DNA from: Candidatus Regiella endosymbiont of Tuberolachnus salignus
Lineage (GTDB): Bacteria > Pseudomonadota > Gammaproteobacteria > Enterobacterales > Enterobacteriaceae
Length of the DNA stretch: 64,000 bases
Direction of reading: 5' to 3'
NCBI RefSeq assembly: GCF_964020115.1
Contig: NZ_OZ026542.1
Coordinates: forward strand, 2,249,436 to 2,313,435
Shown one piece after another: positions 57,138 to 64,000 of the stretch; position 1 is the first letter of the stretch, and every line of letters begins with the position of its first letter. The position numbers and the translations under genes are program-made. The notes beneath the pieces were generated by a model. It saw only the letters and a program-made list of their open reading frames with translations. It was not told the origin of the DNA and did no database searches.

Positions 57138-58160
57138 TCAATTTCTTCTTGCTTCCAGTTTTTTACTTAACTCGCTAACTTTTTGTTTGTCTCCTAATAT
57201 TTGATAATAATTAATTAACTTTTCCAAATCAGATATTGGCAATACCATAGTAGCATCATAGTTTCTTATATCTTTTTCATATTTCTCAATGATATCAATA
57301 CACCGTCTAGCCCACTCTCCTTCCAAATGGGTTCTTACCTTAACTTTTGGTCTAGATGGTAATCTAGCTCTTTTAGGTTTTTTTTCCTCGTTAGAGAAAA
57401 TAGTGTTCTTTTCTCTAACAAAAACAAACCTTATTTGTTTTACTGAACGGCCTATTCTAAATTCTTCTAAAATTACTGACAAATCAGAGTAATTATTAAT
57501 TTCTTTTATTGCTTTTTCTATAACTCCATTTTTAAGATATTTATATTTTTCGTAATTTTTTGATATACCCATCATTTCTTTAAAATCATCAATTTTTATT
57601 TGATCTGTAAAATGCAATCCATCTTTCACATGTGAAAAAAAATTTATATATTTATAAATCCAGGCATAAATTCTAAAAGAATATGGTGAGGTAAAATTAG
57701 AAACATTTTCTATTTCAAACATAGTAAAATTATTTTTTAATTGATAAATAAATCTTTCAACATCTTGAGAAAATGTTATTTCTAAATATTGATCTATGTT
57801 ATCCATATTATATTCTATCTTAGATATCCATGTCCTCCGTATCTTTATTTTTTTACCTGTAGATTTATCAATAGATATTGTATCTATTGTTCGTTGAATT
57901 AACTCATCACCTATATCTGACAGTCTTCTTTTTAAATTATTATCTTTAATTTTCCAGGTATTAGTAAATTCTGCGTGAGTGATTCTAACGGGGCTACCGG
58001 GCGGATCATGTTTTTTTATTTTTGATATAGCAAGGTTTATTACCCTTGCTTCATCTAATGTAATCTTATAAACACCATCAACAATCGAGTTTGATTGTAC
58101 AACAACTTTTTTTTCTATAGAAATCAGATCCATGAAATTTATAACCTTCTTATCCTTCAT
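57138..58160 (-). CDS. Rep_3-family replication initiator (replicon 2)
   Basis: The 340-residue protein has the two winged-helix layout of Rep_3 initiators (RepE, RepA, Pi type). It starts V-V-Q-S-N-S-I-V-D-G-V-Y-K-I-T-L-D-E-A-R-V-I-N-L-A-I, then has S-P-Y-S-F-R-I-Y-A-W-I-Y-K-Y near residue 165 and L-K-N-G-V-I-E-K-A-I-K-E-I-N-N-Y-S-D near 205. The C-terminal 90 residues are an extension with a basic P-K-R-A-R-L-P-S-R-P-K stretch. Iterons and a DnaA box lie upstream. An inverted half-iteron near the start is consistent with autoregulation. Confidence 0.88.
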   Translation of the reverse strand: MKDKKVINFMDLISIEKKVVVQSNSIVDGVYKITLDEARVINLAISKIKKHDPPGSPVRITHAEFTNTWKIKDNNLKRRLSDIGDELIQRTIDTISIDKSTGKKIKIRRTWISKIEYNMDNIDQYLEITFSQDVERFIYQLKNNFTMFEIENVSNFTSPYSFRIYAWIYKYINFFSHVKDGLHFTDQIKIDDFKEMMGISKNYEKYKYLKNGVIEKAIKEINNYSDLSVILEEFRIGRSVKQIRFVFVREKNTIFSNEEKKPKRARLPSRPKVKVRTHLEGEWARRCIDIIEKYEKDIRNYDATMVLPISDLEKLINYYQILGDKQKVSELSKKLEARRN

Positions 58161-58373
58161 TTCTACTTCCTTTAGTATATAAAGGTCTTCTCATAAATCA
58201 ATAAAAAGACCTTTTATTTTTTTATCGAAAAAAATTGCGCGATTTCTAGAGCGCTAAAATGTTTTGATGATCTATATTGACAACATAAAATTTTTTTTAA
58301 AAACAGTTAATTGATATAAACTTAAAGAGTTTTTATCCCGATAATTAATCACAAGCAATCCTGATTATCAAAA

Positions 58374-58646
58374 CAGAAATCTAGCGACCTTAAATTTTTT
58401 TAGTACTTTTTTAGTACTTACTGTATACCCTTTCTTGGCACAACTCAGCTGATAAAAAACATTCAAAAATAGCACTCTCCTGATTTTAACAGAACAAATA
58501 ATCATCATTAGGTAGCTATTTATCTCAGATAATCAATAGCACAGAAACAAAAGTTATCCACACAGAAATCACGCGACCTTTCGCAGAAATCACGCGACCT
58601 TTTTCAGAAATCACGCGACCTTTCGCAGAAATCACGCGACCTTAAA
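58374..58646. repeat. iterons and DnaA box, oriV of replicon 2
   Basis: Four direct repeats of CAGAAATCACGCGACCTT with a 21-bp period occupy 58563-58646. A variant (CAGAAATCTAGCGACCTT) lies at 58374. The perfect DnaA box TTATCCACA (58554-58562) abuts the first iteron. An inverted half-site (GCGCGATTTCTA) near 58237-58248 lies just upstream of rep. This is a standard Rep_3-type origin with AT-rich DNA on both sides. Confidence 0.88.
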
Positions 58647-58839
58647 CATCGTAACGTATTGATAAAAAAAGCAAAATTTAACTCTAAATAAAGAGAATAT
58701 AAAGAATAAAGAAAATAAAAACATGGAGCTAAAATAAAAAATTGTGAGTAACCTTCTTTATCGTCGTAATTATAACGACCTCTATTTCAGAAGACCGGTT
58801 AAAAAAACGCCATTTTCTTTCTCCAATATTTTCCATTTT

Positions 58840-59250
58840 CAATAACCTGTAGTTACAAAAAAATCCAGAGCTTACCTTTAGCCAAAGAGTGACCGAGTTC
58901 CTTTTTAGTATCAGATGATATTCCGCTTCCTCGAACGGCTTTCGCTTTGCGAAATCCATTCTTGCGGCGAGCGTTACCGATCTAAAAAAACCATTTTCAT
59001 TAAAATTTTTTTAGAATTAAAAAAATATCGTTAAAAAATCGGATTAACAGGAAAAAATTAGATAATACAGAGATAGGACAGAGATAAGATTCAATGATGC
59101 CCCTCCAAGGGCTCTAGAATGGCCATAGAGACGCTTTCTTTGACTTACCCATACTTACCTACGGCTTCACCTTACCTTAACGCTACGTGGCTTATGTGGC
59201 TTTAAAAACGATAGGATAAAAAACAAGGGCAGCTAGACTTCAGTCGCTAT
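58840..59250. other. conserved non-coding plasmid block, copy 3
   Basis: It shares AACCTGTAGTTACAAA, AAGAGTGACCGAGTTCC, ATCAGATGATATTCCGCTTC, CATTCTTGCGGCGAGCGTTAC and the second core CTTTCTTTGACTTACCCATA with copy 1, and the tail GCAGCTAGACTTCAG with copy 2. It stands about 200 bp beyond the iterons of replicon 2, as copy 1 does beyond the iterons of replicon 1. A 76-residue frame on the minus strand (58729-58959) is not conserved in the other copies and is unlikely to be a gene. Confidence 0.75.
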
Positions 59251-59349
59251 CAATATCTGTAATCTACATCACATACCTCATCCATTTTTGAAAAACATTC
59301 AATGTGCGCACATAATATGTGCTATATCCAAAAATAATGGAGATCAATC

Positions 59350-59574
59350 ATGAATATCACTCTTTCTGTAGACAAACAAGTTGCGCAACGGGCACGTGAC
59401 GCAGCGCAAAAAATGGGTAAAAGCCTTAACCAGATTGTACGTGACTACCTGGAGCAGTTAGCAGGCAGTGCCTACCGTGATCAGCAATGGGTACAGTTTG
59501 AAGCTCGTTGTTTGCAATCATCCGCTAAGCTTGACGGTTGGCAATTTGATCGTAACGAAGCCAATGAGCGTTAA
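59350..59574 (+). CDS. ribbon-helix-helix antitoxin of vapBC-type module
   Basis: The 74-residue protein starts N-I-T-L-S-V-D-K-Q-V-A-Q-R-A-R-D-A-A-Q-K, a ribbon-helix-helix with strong similarity to small VapB/DUF6364-type antitoxins. GGAG lies eight bases before ATG, and TATGTGCTATAT with GCGCACATAATATG near 59304-59326 may form the operator. It overlaps the PIN-domain gene by 11 bp. The cognate toxin is truncated. Confidence 0.82.
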   Translation: MNITLSVDKQVAQRARDAAQKMGKSLNQIVRDYLEQLAGSAYRDQQWVQFEARCLQSSAKLDGWQFDRNEANER

Positions 59575-59791
59575 TCGCATGGCAAATCGTAGTTTTATCG
59601 ACACCAATATCCTTGTTTACGCAGAGGCAAGCGACATACCCGTGAAGCAGAAAGCTGCTCTTTCCCTGCTTAAACAGCTTTACGAAGACGCAAGTGGGGT
59701 GCTTTCTACCCAAATCCTTCAGGAATATTGCAACGTTGCTCTAAAAAAACTCAAGCTTTCTCCACAATACATTCGGGCACAACTCGATCTA
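59564..59791 (+). pseudogene. PIN-domain (VapC-type) toxin cut by IS21
   Basis: About 76 codons remain, with the first PIN acidic residue in S-F-I-D-T-N-I-L-V-Y-A-E and the Glu in I-L-Q-E-Y-C-N-V-A. PIN toxins are about 130-140 residues, so the C-terminal half with the other metal-binding Asp residues is lost. The frame runs into IS21 copy D. The missing part is not on the other side of the IS. Confidence 0.88.
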
Positions 59792-59879
59792 TGTCAGCGC
59801 TAATGATAAAAGACCGTAAATTGCTAATTTAATTTGTCCACTCAAGCCAGAATGCAGTTTCCTTTGTGGTGACAAAGCC

Positions 59880-61867
<1,988 letters not shown>

Positions 61868-61923
61868 CAAAAACTGGACATTTTAAAGTAGCAAAAAGTG
61901 GTCAATCTAAAGTAGCGTTGACA

Positions 61924-62004
61924 CTAGAAGAAATACGGCAAATGTATGGAACGGACGGACGCCACAAAGCGAAAGGCTGGAAGAAAGTAGAAGCCAGAGC
62001 ATAA
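61924..62004 (+). pseudogene. 3' end of J-domain protein gene, cut by IS21
   Basis: Twenty-six codons read L-E-E-I-R-Q-M-Y-G-T-D-G-R-H-K-A-K-G-W and end K-V-E-A-R-A. This matches the C-terminus of the frameshift-corrected J-domain gene at 14043-14559 with one substitution. It is followed by the same GC hairpin (62012-62027) and the same downstream genes as that locus. It therefore belongs to a second, inverted copy of the segment. Confidence 0.85.
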
Positions 62005-62011
62005 CCAGAAT

Positions 62012-62027
62012 GGGGGCAAAAGCCCCC
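62012..62027 (+). terminator. GC-rich hairpin downstream of J-domain fragment
   Basis: GGGGGC-AAAA-GCCCCC, followed by TTAAACTATT, is the counterpart of the hairpin at 14020-14035 with a different loop. An IS605-type end remnant (CCTCGGCCTTTAGGGCGGGG) follows at about 62058-62080, as in the other copy. Confidence 0.6.
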
Positions 62028-62092
62028 TTAAACTATTATCCGGTATGCTGTAAAACCTCGGCCTTTAGGGCGGGGAGGATGTCAAAAATAAT

Positions 62093-62404
62093 ATGAGTTC
62101 ATCAAATGAAATGTATATTAGAAAAGGTGTCGGAAACAGAACATATTGCGTAACCTGTCAAAAAATGGATGATGGATGTTTATTAACATTTGAGAAAAAA
62201 ATAAAAATACGGTCAAAGAAAAAAATAGCAGACAAATCGAAATCCACCACAAGGCAAGTTGTTTTTAATAAAATAATAAAAACGCAATCGATTGGTTCGA
62301 TAAATCATGATGATATTTTTTCGTCATTATCGCCTGTAGAAAAAGATATATTCATTAATATCATTAAAGAAATGACATTTGATGGTTACCGCAATGAAAA
62401 GTGA
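62093..62404 (+). CDS. hypothetical Cys-pair protein coupled to XRE gene (copy 2)
   Basis: The 103-residue product is nearly identical to the one at 13646-13954, with C-V-T-C near residue 20 and the basic K-K-I-K-I-R-S-K-K-K block. Here its partner, an XRE-type gene, is intact and overlaps it by 11 bp (ATGAAAAGTGA). The C-x-x-C pair near an N-terminal basic region might bind a metal or nucleic acid. A toxin-antitoxin or small regulatory role is possible. I recognise no family. Confidence 0.6.
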   Translation: MSSSNEMYIRKGVGNRTYCVTCQKMDDGCLLTFEKKIKIRSKKKIADKSKSTTRQVVFNKIIKTQSIGSINHDDIFSSLSPVEKDIFINIIKEMTFDGYRNEK

Positions 62405-62618
62405 GTTATCAACGCCAGAAGAAATTAAACGTTTGCGTGTTAAAGCAGGGTTAACACAAAAAGAAACTGCTGACCTGTTTGGTATCTCACTAAACTATTG
62501 GCAGAAAAAAGAGTTGAGTAAGGACAGTGCGCAAAATAGAAAGGTTTCAAAAAGTGAGTACATATTATTACTTTTACTTGCCGGGGAACACCCTGATTTT
62601 AAGCTGGTGAAACACTGA
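62394..62618 (+). CDS. XRE-type regulator, intact copy (74 aa)
   Basis: From the ATG at 62394 the product reads MKSELSTPEEIKRLRVKA, then G-L-T-Q-K-E-T-A-D-L-F-G-I-S-L-N-Y-W-Q-K-K-E, a complete helix-turn-helix, and ends F-K-L-V-K-H. An upstream in-frame ATG at 62379 would lengthen the overlap with the preceding gene and is less likely. Size and coupling to a small upstream ORF suit an antitoxin or autoregulator. The copy at 13558-13656 is cut by an IS. Confidence 0.72.
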   Translation: MKSELSTPEEIKRLRVKAGLTQKETADLFGISLNYWQKKELSKDSAQNRKVSKSEYILLLLLAGEHPDFKLVKH

Positions 62619-62790
62619 AAACCAGGAGTCATCATACTGGGTCAATCTACTCACCAACGACCCCATCCAGCACCCGTAAATTATGCTGTAATGTTTTGAA
62701 AATTCAGGAGTGGAAAGGATAAACAGCCGATATTACATATTTACGCCCGAATCCTTACGTCTGGCTTTATTGGCTTAATTTTTTTGATTA

Positions 62791-63100
62791 GGCCTAGCGC
62801 TCCGGAACTCGCGCCCTGACGCAAAAATTTAAAATAGCTTTGTTTTTATAAAGTTTATTGCTTCATATTTTATTCAGTCAGTCAGTTCCTAGAATAGCCA
62901 GAGTCGGAACTAAAAAGGCCATATTCACTTAAAGTTGTCGTTGAAATCTACTCAAATCGGATAGTAATATCAACCACGAATTATAAGTAGGAACTAGAAG
63001 ATGTTCGAATAAAAAAATACCAAACGAAAAGGGAATTTGTAGAAAAAATCAGTGATTTTTAGATTTTTGCGTCAGGGCGCGAGTTCCGGAGCGCTAGGCC
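62791..63100. repeat. 310-bp MITE, copy 2 (inverted relative to copy 1)
   Basis: The ends GGCCTAGCGCTCCGGAACTC and GAGTTCCGGAGCGCTAGGCC are perfect complements. The interior is nearly identical to the reverse complement of 31646-31955, including an AAGTTGTCGTTGAAATCTAC stretch. Equal length shows recent mobility. It sits between the XRE gene and the tumA-like gene, in a gap otherwise without genes. Confidence 0.87.
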
Positions 63101-63112
63101 GATTAAGCCGCG

Positions 63113-63447
63113 ATGTTCGATACGACAAAATCCACATGTATTTGGTCATACGGAAATAAGATTTTCTCCCCGTTTTTTTCAATGATACCCGCCGCAAGCA
63201 ACGCCTGCACATCAGCATGTACGGCTTTAATATCACGAGCGACTCGCCGCGCTGCGCTGCGTATGGACATTTCACCGCCACCGACCATAGCTCGTAATAT
63301 AGCCAGGCGTTTTGGGCTAATGATTTTCCAAAGCAAATCAAAGGAGGGAAAACTGATGAACTCTCCCATTTCATCACCGTTCATCGCGCAAATGAAACGT
63401 TCATCAACAGTATCGGACGTTAAAACATTCAAGGTTAATGTTTTCAT
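63113..63447 (-). CDS. HTH antitoxin of TumE-type module
   Basis: The product of about 111 residues has a winged-helix HTH of the MarR-like type used by TumA-style antitoxins: R-L-A-I-L-R-A-M-V-G-G-G-E-M-S-I-R-S-A-A-R-R-V, D-V-Q-A-L-L-A-A-G-I-I and a C-terminal V-D-F-V-V-S. The gene overlaps its partner by four bases (ATGA). The stop lies 12 bp from the MITE. Confidence 0.75.
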
Positions 63448-63677
63448 GATATTACTCCTTTTCTGTACTTCTCTACTTCGGCACGGAAATCTGAGACTAA
63501 CTGAGCCGCGTCATTAAAAATGATGGGGCTCTCCTGACTGCCGATGTGTTTGTGGTCTCCTTTGCCGGCTTCATTATCATAACGGAGCACACAGACGCCT
63601 TTTTCTATGTATGCCAAGCGATATTTGTAGCTATGTTGACTGGCTTTAACAGGTGGATCAACCCGCCAGACGACCAT
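63444..63677 (-). CDS. TumE-family toxin (probably lacking its N-terminus)
   Basis: The 77-residue frame shows the TumE/DUF6516 pattern V-V-W-R-V-D-P-P-V-K-A-S-Q-H-S-Y-K-Y-R-L and V-L-R-Y-D-N-E-A-G-K-G-D-H-K-H. Family members normally have about 15-25 residues before M-V-V-W. Here the frame stays open upstream for a few codons (S-H-F-Y-E-H-S-F-I-E) to a stop without an ATG, so the start may be non-standard or lost. The toxin-first order with an overlapping antitoxin gene is typical. Confidence 0.72.
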   Translation of the reverse strand: MVVWRVDPPVKASQHSYKYRLAYIEKGVCVLRYDNEAGKGDHKHIGSQESPIIFNDAAQLVSDFRAEVEKYRKGVIS

Positions 63678-63844
63678 TTCAATAAAACTATGCTCATAAA
63701 AGTGTGAAGTAATTCTATCCAGCTAATCCCGTGCTTACATCCGTCCCTTCTCCGATATGCCTATCGTCAGTCCGAATATTCGCTCTTTTAGCTCACCATG
63801 AAACCATTCGTGGCATACGTATGCCGGAACCGCCGGAAATTTTG

Positions 63845-64000
63845 TCACCTCATCTTAGTTGAACGTACTTTGCGAACGGTACACATTGTCCAGTATATAA
63901 CACTGGCAACTAATAAGGCGTTGAGCGATGGTATGCCCCACTCAATTACCAAACCGACAACGCTACCCGCAACCCAGGAAATAATTGCAGGCCACCCTAT
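63845..64000 (-). CDS. CodB-like NCS1 permease, C-terminal end (runs off right edge)
   Basis: Fifty-one codons on the minus strand read I-G-W-P-A-I-I-S-W-V-A-G-S-V-V-G-L-V-I-E-W-G-I-P-S-L-N and end K-V-R-S-T-K-M-R. This matches the last transmembrane segments of the permease at 10789-12076 (I-G-W-S-A-I-I-A-W-L-A-G-S-F-V-G-L). It is a separate, related gene. The last few codons and following bases also occur at about 12661-12693, where an IS5-family element now adjoins them. Confidence 0.75.
   Translation of the reverse strand: MGWPAIISWVAGSVVGLVIEWGIPSLNALLVASVIYWTMCTVRKVRSTKMR

Noticed and set aside
58729..58959. 76-residue minus-strand frame overlapping conserved block copy 3
   Set aside because: Equivalent positions in copies 1 and 2 contain stops soon after the ATG. 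No coding conservation.

Overview
The window looks like accessory DNA, most likely one large plasmid or a plasmid cointegrate, from an insertion-sequence-rich member of the Enterobacterales. Host-associated symbionts of the Hamiltonella / Regiella / Fukatsuia / Arsenophonus kind fit best. That placement is inference from four things: AT-rich intergenic DNA, many pseudogenes, RTX-toxin and effector-like genes, and enterobacterial gnt, F-type tra and I-type pil/trb genes. No rRNA, tRNA or core chromosomal gene was seen.

Layout. 1-1.1 kb: start of an IncI-type thin-pilus cluster (pilL, pilM) running off the left edge. 1.7-3.2 kb: a regulatory operon with a TraY-like protein, a PAS-LuxR (TraJ-like) regulator and two tiny basic ORFs, behind a perfect CRP-type site. 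3.3-7.3 kb: a gluconate cassette gntR-gntK-gntU with a perfect GntR operator. 7.4-9.7 kb: replicon 1, with a TrfA-like initiator, a downstream stand-alone LuxR-type HTH gene and a ten-copy iteron array. 10-12.1 kb: a second PAS-LuxR gene and a frameshifted CodB-like permease. 12.1-23.4 kb: an accessory region with IS5- and IS605-family elements, a YopT-like cysteine protease, a DUF3987 fragment, two GNAT/DUF1778 toxin-antitoxin (TA) pairs, an aminoglycoside adenylyltransferase and a PAF-acetylhydrolase-like enzyme. 23.6-34.8 kb: a VOC protein, a 5'-truncated RTX protein, a second candidate effector, a MITE, a DUF805 protein and a RelE/HigA-type TA pair. 37-42.3 kb: the IncI-type trbA-trbB-trbC module (DotM, DsbC-like and DotL homologues). 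44.5-53.8 kb: an F-type operon traY-A-L-E-K-B-V-C-trbI-W-U'. 54.4-56.3 kb: an elbB operon. 56.8-59.3 kb: replicon 2, with a Rep_3-family initiator, iterons, a DnaA box and the same type of HTH gene and hairpin as replicon 1. 59.3-64 kb: a truncated vapBC, an inverted copy of the 13.5-14.1 kb segment, a second MITE, a tumE/tumA-like pair and the tail of a second codB-like gene.

Four copies of one 2132-bp IS21-family element (A-D) shape the window. Only copy B has a target duplication. The other three sit at junctions where a gene is cut and its other half is missing, which points to recombination between copies. One such junction joins F-type tra genes to I-type trb genes. No relaxase was recognised, traK is split by an IS5-family element and traU is truncated, so the transfer machinery visible here is probably not functional.

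The most unusual signal is a shared replication architecture. Two unrelated initiators (TrfA-like and Rep_3) are each followed by the same kind of hairpin and a small LuxR-type HTH gene with near-identical leader sequence. Each is preceded by iterons and a conserved non-coding block of about 400 bp, and a third copy of that block lies at 12.2-12.65 kb.
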